In this document: in pieces, positions 52,753 to 62,020 of the stretch | How the letters are laid out: each line of letters starts with the position of its first letter | Numbering within the stretch: the first letter of the stretch is position 1 | Origin: Actinomadura terrae | GTDB taxonomy: Bacteria > Actinomycetota > Actinomycetes > Streptosporangiales > Streptosporangiaceae | DNA length: 64,000 nucleotides | Direction: 5' to 3' | NCBI RefSeq assembly: GCF_022751215.1 | Contig: NZ_JAICDG010000001.1 | Span: forward strand, 992,001-1,056,000 | Position numbers and translations under genes: made by a program | The notes under the pieces: model-generated | What the model saw: the letters and a program-made list of their open reading frames with translations, nothing else | What the model was told of the DNA's origin: nothing | Databases searched by the model: none

Positions 52753-54336
52753 GTGTTCGAGACGCTCTCCGACCGGTTGACGACGGTCTTCTCGTCGCTG
52801 CGCAGCAAGGGCCGGCTCTCCGAGGCCGACATCAACGCGACGGCCCGCGAGATCCGCGTCGCGCTGCTTGAGGCCGACGTCGCGCTGCCCGTGGTCAAGG
52901 ACTTCATCGCGCGGGTCAAGGAGCGGGCGCGGGGCGAGGAGGTCTCGCAGGCCCTGAACCCCGCCCAGCAGGTCGTCAAGATCGTCAATGACGAGCTGAT
53001 CAACATCCTCGGCGGCGAGACCCGCCGGATCCGCTTCGCCAAGAACCCGCCCACCGTGATCATGCTCGCGGGCCTCCAGGGCGCCGGCAAGACGACGCTG
53101 GCGGGCAAGCTGGCCCGGTGGCTGAAGGCCGAGGGCCACGCGCCGATGCTCGTGGCGGCCGACCTCCAGCGTCCGAACGCCGTCCAGCAGTTGCAGGTGG
53201 TCGGCGAGCGCGCCGGGGTGCCGGTGTTCGCGCCCGAGCCCGGCAGCGGCGTCGGCGACCCGGTGGACGTCGCGCGCCGCTCCATCGAGCAGGCCAGGCA
53301 CGCCCAGCACGACGTCGTCGTCATCGACACCGCGGGCCGCCTCGGCATCGACACGGAGATGATGCAGCAGGCGATCGACATCCGCGACGCCGTCAGTCCC
53401 GACGACGTGCTGTTTGTCGTCGACGCCATGGTCGGTCAGGACGCGGTCAACACCGCCCAGGCGTTCATGGACGGCGTCGGCTTCGACGGGGTCGTCCTCA
53501 CCAAGCTCGACGGCGACGCCCGCGGCGGCGCGGCGCTCTCGGTGCGGCACGTCACCGGCCGTCCGATCATGTTCGCCTCGACCGGCGAGAAACTGGAGGA
53601 CTTCAGCGTCTTCCACCCGGACCGCATGGCGGGCCGCATCCTCGACATGGGCGACATCCTCACCCTGATCGAGCAGGCCGAGCAGGCGTTCGACGCCGAG
53701 CAGGCCGAGAAGATGACGAGCAAGTTCGCCTCGGGTGAGGACTTCACCCTGGAGGACTTCCTCGAGCAGATGATGATGATCCGCAAGCTCGGGCCCATCG
53801 GCAACCTGCTCGGGATGATGCCCGGCATGGGCCAGGTCCGGGACCAGATCAGCCAGATCGACGACAAGGACCTCGACCGGGTCGCCGCGATCATCCGCTC
53901 GATGACCCCGCAGGAGCGCTCCCAGCCCAAGATCATCAACGGCTCTCGGCGGGCCCGCATCGCCCGCGGCTCCGGCGTCAGCGTCGGCGAGGTGAGCAGC
54001 CTGGTCACCCGGTTCTTCGACGCGCAGAAGATGATGCGCCAGATGGCCGGGGGCATGGGCATCCCCGGCATGCCCGGCGGCGGGCGGCGCAAGGCGGCCA
54101 AGGCCCCCAAGAAGAAGAAGGGCAAGCAGCGCAGCGGCGACCCCCGCAAGCGCGCCGCCGGACGGCAGACCGAGGAGCAGCCCGCCGCCGACGCCGCGCC
54201 GAAGGGACTCCCGCCCGGCCTGGGCGGCGGCCCTGGCGGTGGCCCGGGCGCCCTGCCCCCCGGCCTCGGCGGTCAGCTGCCGCCCGGCTTCCAGATGCCC
54301 GACCTGGGCAAGCTCCAGGGCCGCAAGAAGAAGTAG
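52753..54336 (+). CDS. ffh: Signal recognition particle protein Ffh
   Basis: Ffh, 527 residues, the SRP54 homologue that binds signal sequences and 4.5S RNA. NG domain: GLQGAGKTTLAGKLA, ADLQRPNAVQQL, DTAGRLGID, TKLDGDARGG. The Met-rich M domain follows (LLGMMPGMGQVRDQI, MMRQMAGGMGIPGMPGG) with a long Lys/Gly/Pro tail. The GTG at 52753 starts FETLSDRLTTVFSSL. rpsP lies 229 bases downstream, as in many bacteria. Confidence 0.96.
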   Translation: MFETLSDRLTTVFSSLRSKGRLSEADINATAREIRVALLEADVALPVVKDFIARVKERARGEEVSQALNPAQQVVKIVNDELINILGGETRRIRFAKNPPTVIMLAGLQGAGKTTLAGKLARWLKAEGHAPMLVAADLQRPNAVQQLQVVGERAGVPVFAPEPGSGVGDPVDVARRSIEQARHAQHDVVVIDTAGRLGIDTEMMQQAIDIRDAVSPDDVLFVVDAMVGQDAVNTAQAFMDGVGFDGVVLTKLDGDARGGAALSVRHVTGRPIMFASTGEKLEDFSVFHPDRMAGRILDMGDILTLIEQAEQAFDAEQAEKMTSKFASGEDFTLEDFLEQMMMIRKLGPIGNLLGMMPGMGQVRDQISQIDDKDLDRVAAIIRSMTPQERSQPKIINGSRRARIARGSGVSVGEVSSLVTRFFDAQKMMRQMAGGMGIPGMPGGGRRKAAKAPKKKKGKQRSGDPRKRAAGRQTEEQPAADAAPKGLPPGLGGGPGGGPGALPPGLGGQLPPGFQMPDLGKLQGRKKK

Positions 54337-54565
54337 CCCGCCACGGCAGGCGACCGGCCGTGCGCGCAGAGGAAACGCCGCGTGTCACGCCACGATTGCG
54401 CGTTCACGCCGTTCGTCTGGCAGAATGGCTGGCTGGAAACCCCGGAATCGCCAGGCGCCCTCTCTCGTCCTGCGCGTCCGGAGTCCATCGGGCGGCCGTG
54501 AGCCGGTGTTCCCCACCTGGTACGGGCCGCTCACCTCGTCATGAAGTCTGGAGTACACCACACCC

Positions 54566-55015
54566 GTGGCAGTCAAGATCAAGCTCAAGCGTCTGGGGAA
54601 GATCCGGAACCCGCAGTACCGGATCGTCGTGGCCGACGCGCGCACCAAGCGCGACGGCCGTGCCATCGAGGAGATCGGGCTCTACCAGCCCAAGCAGGAG
54701 CCGTCGCTCATCAAGATCGACTCTGAGCGCGCGCAGTACTGGCTCGGCGTCGGCGCGCAGCCGACCGAGCCCGTCCTGAACCTGCTGAAGATCACCGGTG
54801 ACTGGCAGAAGTTCAAGGGCGAGCCGGGCGCCGAGGGCACCCTGCGCGTCGCCGAGCCCAAGGCCGACAAGAAGGCCGTCTTCGAGGCCGCGGTCAAGGA
54901 GTCGCTCGGCGACGACGAGCCCGCGGGCCCCGCCACCCGGGCCAAGAAGAAGGCCGAGCCGAAGAAGTCCGAGGCCAAGGCCACCGAGACAACCGAAGTC
55001 AAGAGCGAGGGCTGA
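54566..55015 (+). CDS. rpsP: 30S ribosomal protein S16
   Basis: S16, 149 residues: [55 protein letters not shown] Lys/Glu-rich C-terminal extension of about 60 residues, usual in actinobacteria, makes it longer than E. coli S16. The GTG at 54566 is used. The KH gene follows after one base. Confidence 0.96.
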   Translation: MAVKIKLKRLGKIRNPQYRIVVADARTKRDGRAIEEIGLYQPKQEPSLIKIDSERAQYWLGVGAQPTEPVLNLLKITGDWQKFKGEPGAEGTLRVAEPKADKKAVFEAAVKESLGDDEPAGPATRAKKKAEPKKSEAKATETTEVKSEG

Positions 55016-55016
55016 C

Positions 55017-55259
55017 GTGCTCGAAGAAGCGCTCGAGCACCTGGTCCGCGGGATCGTGGAGAACCCGGACGACGTCCGGGTCCGCGCCCGCCGGATCAGG
55101 GGCGGCCGGGTCCTGGAGGTGCGCGTGCACCCCGAGGACCTCGGCAAGGTCATCGGCCGAAGCGGTCGTACCGCCAAGGCCCTCCGCACGGTGATCAGCG
55201 CCCTCTCCGGAGGCCGCTACGTGCGCGTGGACCTGCTCGACGTCAACGAGGTCCGCTGA
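55017..55259 (+). CDS. KH-domain RNA-binding protein (KhpA family)
   Basis: An 80-residue single KH domain: LEEALEHLVRGIVENPDDV and LGKVIGRSGRTAKALRTVI with the GxxG loop. It is the YlqC/KhpA family that always lies between rpsP and rimM, and acts in RNA chaperoning and division control in other bacteria. The GTG start is one base after the rpsP stop. Here rimM does not follow directly; a 1.3-kb spacer intervenes. Confidence 0.92.
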   Translation: MLEEALEHLVRGIVENPDDVRVRARRIRGGRVLEVRVHPEDLGKVIGRSGRTAKALRTVISALSGGRYVRVDLLDVNEVR

Positions 55260-56578
55260 GTGGGCCCCTGGCATCACGCATGCCGGGGGCTGCTCGGCAC
55301 CCGTTTCCCCACCTCCGGGGACCCTTCTGACCCAAGCACGCCCACCCCCGCCTTTCCCGTGCCACCATGCACCGCGCGTGGGCTGTCAGCCCCTGCCACC
55401 GAGCCGCAGAGCCCCCCTTCACCTGCCGCTCGACGCTTTCCTGTGCCCCGAGCCCTGGCCGGGACCACGCCGCCGGCCTACGTCGTCCCGCATCGGGACC
55501 GCTCCCTGATCGCCCCTGCACAGGCCGCCGCGATCGCCCCTGCACAGGCCGCGGCGTCCCGCGCCCGGCTCCCCATGCCACAGGCCGTGCAGAAGTCCCT
55601 CGCCCCTGCTGGCGAACCACGAAGCACCGGGATATACGCCGCCGGGCCCACCTCCCTGACCTGCGCCCTTGCCTCGAAGCCACAGTCGTATACCCCCCAT
55701 CAGGCTCCCACTGACGCCGAAACGCGGAGTATCACGGCGCAACCCCCTCGGCCCGCCCATGCGCCTAGCGCCCTTGCTGTGGCGCTACACCCACGCGCCG
55801 CGCATCGGCTCCTCGCTCCCAACTCCGAGCTGCGGAGCATTGGCCCGCACGCTGCCGGTTGTGCGTGCACGTCCCACGCCCTCCCTTGGCTGCCACAACA
55901 GCACCTCGCACGCTTCGGACCCGCCCCTATCCCAGGGATGCGGAGCACTCGCCCAGAGAGGCGGAGCATTACGCCGCATTTCCCTGGACGCCCGTTCCCG
56001 CTGCGTGCCACCGCAGGGCAGCGCTCGCCTCGCACTCTGCGTTCGGACGCCGCCACGCGTCCTCACTCGCCTCGTGTCACTGCGACGCACTCCCTGCCGT
56101 GTGCCGTCGCCTCGTCCGCACGCACCGGTGAACACACCACGGCGACCCTTCGGCCTGACGCCCCCATGCGCCCTGTCCAACTGCGTGCTCCGCGGCGGGC
56201 GCTCACCTCTCGCGCCGGGATACGGATGATCGCGTCACGCACCGAAGGACGTCCCGCCATGCCAGGGATCGCCCTCGAACACGTCTCACCTCGGCAGGCC
56301 CTCCGGCGAGGCGTTATCGCAGGGCGCCCGCCGTCCTACCGCGCCTTGCGGACGCTGTGGCCTGCGTGCCCCCGCTTGACCTCGCCTGCCGTAACGCGAA
56401 TCCGCCGGTCGGCCGCTGCCGCCCGCCCTATCTCGGCGCATACCCCATGCCCGGGCGCGACGGGCTCTCACCCCACTCGCGTGGACGGTGCGCGCCCGCC
56501 GATCCACACGACCCCCGTCGGTGCTGGCGGGGTGTGTAGGGGGCGCAGCGTGCGGCGGGAAAGGATGGAGCGGTCCGG
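55260..56578 (+). other. 1.3-kb anomalous spacer between KH and rimM genes
   Basis: No supportable gene. The plus strand is C-rich and G-poor, unlike both neighbours. It contains a perfect 24-bp tandem duplication (55508-55555) and scattered GCGGAG(C/T)A elements at 55724, 55832, 55940 and 55961. One 440-codon frame is open through the whole segment, but its product (Pro/Ala/Arg/Ser) and codon use do not look coding. rimM is expected directly behind the KH gene in related genomes. Confidence 0.6.
55508..55555 (+). repeat. 24-bp tandem duplication
   Basis: GATCGCCCCTGCACAGGCCG plus four bases is repeated directly at 55508-55531 and 55532-55555 with one difference near the end. Confidence 0.75.
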
Positions 56579-57091
56579 ATGAACGAGAAGATCGTGGTGG
56601 GACGGATCGGACGCCCGCACGGCGTCCGTGGCGAGCTCACCATCGATGTCCGCACCGACGAGCCCGACACCCGGTTCGCGGCGGGCACGGAGATCGCCAC
56701 CGACCCCGCCGACGCCGGGCCCCTCACCATCGAGCGCGCCCGCTGGCACTCGGGACGGCTGCTCCTGCGCTTCGCCGGAGTCGACGACCGCGACCGCGCC
56801 GAAGACCTGCGCGGCACCTGGCTCGTCGTCGAGCAGGACGACATCGCGCCGTCCTCCGACCCCGACGACTTCCACGACCAGGAACTGATCGGGCTCGCCG
56901 TCGTCACCGTCGACGGGACCGGAATCGGCCAGGTCGCCGAGGTCCTCCACCACGGCCAGGACCTCCTGGTCGTGCGTGGCGCCGCAGGCGAGAAGCTGGT
57001 CCCGTTCGTGTCCGCGCTCGTCCCGGAGGTGGACGTCGCGGGCGGGCGGCTCGTCATCAACCCGCCCCCCGGCCTGCTCGACGAATCATGA
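56579..57091 (+). CDS. rimM: Ribosome maturation factor RimM
   Basis: RimM, 170 residues, binds S19 and helps mature the 30S head. N-terminal beta barrel [23 protein letters not shown] barrel from about residue 95 ([39 protein letters not shown]). The ATG at 56579 fits the family start. Its stop overlaps the trmD ATG (ATGA). Confidence 0.94.
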   Translation: MNEKIVVGRIGRPHGVRGELTIDVRTDEPDTRFAAGTEIATDPADAGPLTIERARWHSGRLLLRFAGVDDRDRAEDLRGTWLVVEQDDIAPSSDPDDFHDQELIGLAVVTVDGTGIGQVAEVLHHGQDLLVVRGAAGEKLVPFVSALVPEVDVAGGRLVINPPPGLLDES

Positions 57092-57870
57092 AACTCGACA
57101 TCCTCACGATCTTCCCCGAGTACTTCGCGCCCCTGGACGTCTCGCTCCTCGGCAAGGCCCGGCGGAACGGGCTCCTGGACGTCCACGTCCACGACCTGCG
57201 CGACTGGACCCACGACCGGCACCGCACCGTCGACGACACCCCGTACGGCGGGGGGCCCGGGATGGTCATGAAGCCGGAACCTTGGGGTGAGGCAATTGAC
57301 TCCATCGCGCCACCCGGCCCGGCGCCCCGGATGATCGTCCCCACGCCCAGCGGACGCCCCTTCACCCAAGCCCTGGCGGTCGAGTACGCCGCCGAACCCT
57401 GGCTGCTCTTCGCCTGCGGGCGGTACGAGGGCATCGACTCCCGCGTCGTCGAGGAGACCCGCACCCGCATGACCGTGGACGAGGTCAGCCTCGGCGACTT
57501 CGTCCTGGCGGGGGGAGAGGTCGCCGTCCTGGTCATGGTCGAGGCCATCGGGAGGCTCCTGCCGGGCGTCCTCGGCAACGCCGACTCCGTCACCGACGAC
57601 TCCTTCGCCCCCGGCGCCATGGAGTCGCTCCTGGAAGGCCCCGTCTACACGAAACCGCCGATCTGGCGAGACCGCCCCGTCCCAGACGTCCTGCTGTCGG
57701 GACATCATGGCGCGATCGCCCGGTGGCGCCGCGACGAGGCCCTGCGCCGCACCGCGCAGAACCGGCCCGAGCTCCTCTCACGCCTGGACCCCCGGGCGCT
57801 CGACGATCGTGATCGGGACGTCCTGCGCGAGGCCGGTTTTCCGGTTGACGCCGATGGTGTGGCAGACTAG
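57088..57870 (+). CDS. trmD: tRNA (guanine37-N1)-methyltransferase
   Basis: TrmD, 260 residues, methylates G37 next to the anticodon. Start [36 protein letters not shown] and [11 protein letters not shown] build the trefoil-knot SAM site. It overlaps rimM and precedes rplS, the conserved order. Confidence 0.96.
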   Translation: MKLDILTIFPEYFAPLDVSLLGKARRNGLLDVHVHDLRDWTHDRHRTVDDTPYGGGPGMVMKPEPWGEAIDSIAPPGPAPRMIVPTPSGRPFTQALAVEYAAEPWLLFACGRYEGIDSRVVEETRTRMTVDEVSLGDFVLAGGEVAVLVMVEAIGRLLPGVLGNADSVTDDSFAPGAMESLLEGPVYTKPPIWRDRPVPDVLLSGHHGAIARWRRDEALRRTAQNRPELLSRLDPRALDDRDRDVLREAGFPVDADGVAD

Positions 57871-57990
57871 AGCGTCCGTGCCCATGAGAGCGCACGGGCA
57901 CCCGAAGACCGCTTCCCGCGGCGCGACGCCCCCACGAAAGACCCATCGGGGCCTCTCGGCGCCCGCGTTCGACCATGAGGAACCGCTGCG

Positions 57991-58341
57991 ATGCACACGC
58001 TGATCCAGGAGATCGAGAAGGCCGCGATGCGCGCCGACGTCCCGGACTTCCGTCCGGGCGACACGCTGAAGGTGCACGTCCGCGTCACTGAAGGCAACCG
58101 GAGCCGTATCCAGGTCTTCCAGGGCGTGGTGATCCGGCGGCAGGGCGGCGGCGCCCGCGAGACCTTCACCGTCCGCAAGGTCAGCTACAGCGTCGGCGTC
58201 GAGCGGACCTTCCCGCTCAACAGCCCCTCGATCGACAAGATCGAGGTCGTCACCCGCGGCGACGTCCGCCGCGCCAAGCTGTACTACCTGCGCAACCTTC
58301 GCGGGAAGGCCGCCCGCATCAAGGAGAAGCGCGACTTCTGA
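57991..58341 (+). CDS. rplS: 50S ribosomal protein L19
   Basis: L19, 116 residues: [58 protein letters not shown], and the C-terminal [17 protein letters not shown]. It is 120 bases after trmD. A good hairpin follows. Confidence 0.97.
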   Translation: MHTLIQEIEKAAMRADVPDFRPGDTLKVHVRVTEGNRSRIQVFQGVVIRRQGGGARETFTVRKVSYSVGVERTFPLNSPSIDKIEVVTRGDVRRAKLYYLRNLRGKAARIKEKRDF

Positions 58342-58354
58342 GCCATGGCCGCCT

Positions 58355-58392
58355 CAACGCCCCGGGAACCGCGAGCGGTCACCGGGGCGTTG
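58355..58392 (+). terminator. Terminator of rplS
   Basis: CAACGCCCCGG (58355-58365) pairs perfectly with CCGGGGCGTTG (58382-58392), followed by CCCGTTTC. lepB therefore probably has its own promoter. Confidence 0.75.
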
Positions 58393-58482
58393 CCCGTTTC
58401 GGACGAAGATGAACGGCACTGTCCCGGCGACACGCCAAGGGGTGGGGCTCCCGGGCCCCGGCGCCGCTAGGCTTTCGCTCTG

Positions 58483-59406
58483 ATGACTGACGAGGACGAT
58501 CGGAGAGACGTGCGATCCGAAGCCGAGGGCGCGGTGCCCGAAGATGAGCAGACCGTGACCTCCGCCGAGGAGGCCGAGGAGACGGCCGAGGACGACGAGT
58601 CCCCCGAAGAGGACAAGGGCACCAAAAAGAAGAAGCCGGGCTCGTTCTGGAAGGAACTCCCGGTCCTCATCGTGGTCGCCGTCGTCCTGGCACTGGTCAT
58701 CAAGGCGTTCGCCGTGCAGGCCTTCTACATCCCGTCCGGCTCCATGCAGAACACCCTCCAGGTCGGCGATCGCGTCCTCGTCAACAAGATCGTCTACCAC
58801 ACCCGCGACATCGCGCGCGGCGACGTGGTCGTCTTCAACGGCCTCGACTCCTGGGACCCCGAGACCCAGGTCAAGGAGCCCGGCAACCCCGTCTCCAAGG
58901 CCCTGCACGCCGTCGGCAGCGCCTTCGGTGTCGCCCCGAACGAGAAGGACTACATCAAGCGGGTCATCGGCATCCCCGGCGACCACATCAAATGCTGCGA
59001 CGCCCAGGGCCGGGTCACCGTCAACGACGTCCCGCTGGACGAGAAGTCCTACCTGTACACCGACCCGATCACCCACGAGCAGAACAAGCCGTCCAACGAT
59101 CCCTTCGACGTCACCGTCAAGGAGGGCCAGCTCTGGGTCATGGGCGACCACCGCGAACTGTCCTACGACTCCCGCTCCCACCGCGGCGACCCCGGCGGCG
59201 GCACCATTCCCACCGACCGCGTCATCGGCCGCGCCTTCGTCATCGTCTGGCCCCTGAACCGCCTGGACACGCTCCCGATACCCGGCACGTTCAAGCAGGC
59301 GGGCTTCAAGGCCAGCGCCATGGCCCTCCCCGCCACCCCCTTGGCCCTGGGCATAGTAGGCGCCTTCCCGGTCACCTACCTGCTACGCCGCCGCCGCCTC
59401 AAATAA
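58483..59406 (+). CDS. lepB: Type I signal peptidase
   Basis: LepB, 307 residues. A ~50-residue acidic cytoplasmic tail precedes one membrane helix (LPVLIVVAVVLALVIKAFAV). The catalytic Ser87 is in IPSGSMQNTL and the general base Lys159 in YIKRVIGIPGD; GDHRELSYDSR is the third box. A second hydrophobic segment near the C terminus (PLALGIVGAFPVTYLL) ends in RRRR, a second membrane anchor as in some actinomycete signal peptidases. Confidence 0.93.
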   Translation: MTDEDDRRDVRSEAEGAVPEDEQTVTSAEEAEETAEDDESPEEDKGTKKKKPGSFWKELPVLIVVAVVLALVIKAFAVQAFYIPSGSMQNTLQVGDRVLVNKIVYHTRDIARGDVVVFNGLDSWDPETQVKEPGNPVSKALHAVGSAFGVAPNEKDYIKRVIGIPGDHIKCCDAQGRVTVNDVPLDEKSYLYTDPITHEQNKPSNDPFDVTVKEGQLWVMGDHRELSYDSRSHRGDPGGGTIPTDRVIGRAFVIVWPLNRLDTLPIPGTFKQAGFKASAMALPATPLALGIVGAFPVTYLLRRRRLK

Positions 59407-60003
59407 CCCCCTCCCCTCCACGCGCAGCCCAAGCAACACCCTCACCCCCAACCGGGCCCTAACCCACCCTCCCAACCCCGGGCCCGAACCCCGCCCACCC
59501 ACACCCACCCGCCAAACCCCGCCGCCCCAACCGCCAGCCCCCACCAAGCCACGGCCCCGTGCCCCGACGGCCCCCAAACAACCCCTCCCAACCGCCCCCA
59601 CGTCCACGGCCAATCACATCCGCCCCCCCAAACCAGCCCCCTCATCACCAGCAGAACCGCCCCTCCCTCCGCCATCCCACCGACATACAGGCGTGCCGGG
59701 GCCTCACGGCGGGCCTCACGGCGGGCCTCACAGCGGGGCGTCAGTGCCCCTCTGGCTGTGCGAGCGAACCTCCTTCCAGGAGTTATGTGGGCTGATGTTG
59801 CTGCGGGCACGGCAGACGGGTTGCTGCCGGTCCTGAGGGCTGGACGTCGGGCTACGAATGTGTGCCTCTCGACTCGTCGGCCGACAGGTTCAGCGGCGGG
59901 GGTGCGGGAGAGGGTTCGTGGCGGTCTGAGCGTGATCGTTGACATGTCGGAGAAGGCGGGAATCGGGAGCAGCTTGGGCTTCCGGCGACGTACGCTGCGG
60001 AGC
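59407..60003 (+). other. C-rich spacer between lepB and rnhB
   Basis: The first ~285 bases are a long polypyrimidine-like run of CCC/CCCC blocks separated by short A/T/G spacers on the plus strand (G-rich on the minus strand), with G-quadruplex potential. It continues with three 12-bp repeats (59701-59736). No gene is supported. A possible upstream in-frame extension of rnhB enters the region, but family homology starts later. Confidence 0.6.
59701..59736 (+). repeat. Three 12-bp tandem repeats
   Basis: GCCTCACGGCGG occurs three times in a row (59701-59712, 59713-59724, and 59725-59736 with one mismatch). Confidence 0.8.
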
Positions 60004-60726
60004 ATGAAAGGACGCCCGCTTCGCTTCACGCCGCGCCGTGACGCCGGTCTGCATGGTTACGAGCGCGCCTTGCAGCATGCCGGATTCAGTCCCGTGGCAG
60101 GGGTGGACGAGGCGGGGCGGGGCGCGTGCGCCGGTCCCATGGTCGTCGGTGCGGTGATCTTGCAAGGGGGACGCGGCAAGATCGAGGGGCTCAGTGACTC
60201 CAAGCTCCTGACCCCGGCTCGGCGTGAGGAGTTGTACGCGGAGATCACCAAACGCGCGTTCGCGTGGAGTGCCGTTGTGATCCCCTGCTACGACATCGAC
60301 CGGATCGGTCTCCACCGCTGCAACATCGCAGGGATGCGGCGGGCCCTGGCCGCGCTCGACAAGCGCCCGGCCTACGTGCTGAGTGACGGTTTTCCGGTGC
60401 CCGGCCTGGAGGTCCCCAGCCTCGCAATGATCAAGGGAGACCAGGTGGCGGCTTGTGTGGCCGCCGCCTCGATCGTCGCGAAGGTCACCCGAGACCGCAT
60501 CATGGTCGATCTCCACGATCGCTACCCCGAGTACGGCTTCGACGTCCACAAGGGTTATGTGACTCGGGCGCACGGTTCGGCGCTGGCCGAACACGGACCG
60601 TGTCCTGAACATCGCTTCTCCTACGTCAATGTGCGTGCCTTGCGTAACAATGGAGCGGTGGCCTTGAGAGAGGAGACCGACGGGGAGGTCCCTGACGAAG
60701 GCCGTACGGAAGGGGCACGAGCGTGA
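60004..60726 (+). CDS. rnhB: Ribonuclease HII
   Basis: RNase HII, 240 residues, removes ribonucleotides from RNA-DNA hybrids. GVDEAGRGACAGPMVVGAVI carries the first Asp-Glu pair; LSDSKLLTPARREEL, YVLSDGFPVPG and DVHKGYVTRAHGSAL follow. The ATG at 60004 starts MKGRPLRFTPRRDAG; earlier in-frame starts exist but lack support. The stop overlaps the DUF2469 GTG. Confidence 0.93.
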   Translation: MKGRPLRFTPRRDAGLHGYERALQHAGFSPVAGVDEAGRGACAGPMVVGAVILQGGRGKIEGLSDSKLLTPARREELYAEITKRAFAWSAVVIPCYDIDRIGLHRCNIAGMRRALAALDKRPAYVLSDGFPVPGLEVPSLAMIKGDQVAACVAAASIVAKVTRDRIMVDLHDRYPEYGFDVHKGYVTRAHGSALAEHGPCPEHRFSYVNVRALRNNGAVALREETDGEVPDEGRTEGARA

Positions 60727-61037
60727 GCGCCGAGGATCTCGAGAAGTACGAGACCGAGATGGAGCTACAGCTCTATCGGGAGTACCGGGACGTCGTCGGG
60801 CTTTTCACCTACGTCGTCGAGACCGAGCGAAGGTTCTACCTGACCAACTCGGTCGACCTTCAGGTCCGCAGCGCCGACAACGGTGAGATTTTCTTCGAGG
60901 TCACGATGCAGGACGCCTGGGTCTGGGACATGTACCGCCCCGCCCGCTTCGTCAAGAACGTACGTGTTGTCACGTTCAAGGACGTCAACGTCGAAGAACT
61001 GGCCAAGAGCGACTTCGAGCTCCCCTCGGATCAGTAG
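60723..61037 (+). CDS. DUF2469 protein
   Basis: A 104-residue acidic protein, strictly linked to rnhB in actinobacteria: MSAEDLEKYETEMELQLYRE, then WVWDMYRPARFVKNVRVVTF. It has no known function. The GTG at 60723 overlaps the rnhB stop (GTGA). In most actinomycetes yraN, comM and dprA follow on the same strand; here they do not. Confidence 0.93.
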   Translation: MSAEDLEKYETEMELQLYREYRDVVGLFTYVVETERRFYLTNSVDLQVRSADNGEIFFEVTMQDAWVWDMYRPARFVKNVRVVTFKDVNVEELAKSDFELPSDQ

Positions 61038-62020
61038 TCGGTGCACCTCCCTCGCACTTGATCTTTCGCTGTAGCCGTAAAGAGTCGGCTGGCCCCGGTC
61101 CCGCTGCGGGCGGACCTCGCTGGCTAGTGGCCGCGATACTGCCCACTCGGCTGCCCGCAGCACTCGGTGGCCTAGAAGCTCGCATCCCTGGAAGCTCAGA
61201 AGCCCTGGAAGCCCGGAGCGGCCGGGTCCCGGCCCTCAACCTCCGGCATGTAGGTTCCTGCAACCGGGGTGAAATCTCGCCGTCGAAGTGTGCGGCCTGA
61301 AAGCTCGGAGGCCTGAAAGCTCGGAGGCCTGGAGGCGCGAAGCTCGCCCTCAGTGCGCGGCCTGAGACTCGGGGGCTTGAAAGCCCGGGGGCCTGGAGAC
61401 TCGGGGCTGAGGGCCCGAGGGCTTGAAAGCTCGGGGTAGCCGGGTCCTCAACCTTGGCATGCGGGATGCCTTCAACCGGGGGACTTGCCGTCGAAGTGCG
61501 CGGGCTGAAAACTTGGCGGCCTGGAGAGTTGGAGCTTGCCGGCTTGAGGGCGTGAAGCTCACCCTCAAGTGTGCGCAGGCTGAAGACTCGGGGGCTTGGA
61601 AGCCCGGGGGGCTGGAGCTCCGGCGGCGTGAACGCCCGGGGGGCTGGAGCCCCGGGGGCGTGAACGCCCGGGCTTGGAATCTCGGGGCCAGGTGACTCGG
61701 CCTCATCCCCTAGAGGTTCGGTAGATCCGGGTGCCTTGTCAGGTGGGCGGCCATGACGGTGTGGGACGCCGCCGCTCGTCGCGCTAGGGGGCTCGTTGCT
61801 GCGGTGAGTGCATGCCTCCATCCGCCGGTGTGTTGCCGAGGCCGTGATGTTGTGCGTGCGGAAGTCTGGGGTTGGGTGTACTGGCGTAGGGCGGAGTTGG
61901 TGGTCGCCCTGTGCGCCATGGGTGTCCAAGTGACCGCCGGGCTGTCGGGGTGACGGCGGGCTGGACGCGAGTGGGGTGTTCTGGGGTTGTGGCATGGGGT
62001 CCTCCGGTTGGGTTGGAGAG
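61038..62020. other. Repeat-rich spacer between DUF2469 and dprA
   Basis: A 983-base region with no credible gene between two converging units. It is built from many short degenerate units of the kind GGCTTGAAAGCCCGGGGGC and from a larger tandem duplication (61215-61640). The right end (about 61740-62020) is unremarkable sequence; a 66-codon frame there is not convincing. Confidence 0.65.
61215..61640 (+). repeat. About 215-bp tandem duplication, diverged
   Basis: Landmarks recur at 209-219 bases: CCGGGTCC at 61222 and 61441, CGTCGAAGTG at 61281 and 61490, GCGYGAAGCTC at 61335 and 61551, followed by matching GAnACTCGGGGGCTTG. Inside each copy lie shorter repeats of GAAAGCTCGG(A/G)GGCCTG. Confidence 0.7.

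Noticed and set aside
55260..56582. A 440-codon plus-strand frame after the KH gene
   Set aside because: Pro/Ala/Arg/Ser-rich without domains, codon third positions unlike neighbours, no ribosome site; treated as an anomalous non-coding spacer, though a strange disordered protein is not excluded.
61038..61740. CRISPR array in the repeat-rich spacer
   Set aside because: Repeats are degenerate, of variable spacing and continuous, without unique spacers or cas genes.
61753..61953. 66-codon frame in the spacer before dprA
   Set aside because: No ribosome site, no homology pattern, adjacent to repeats.
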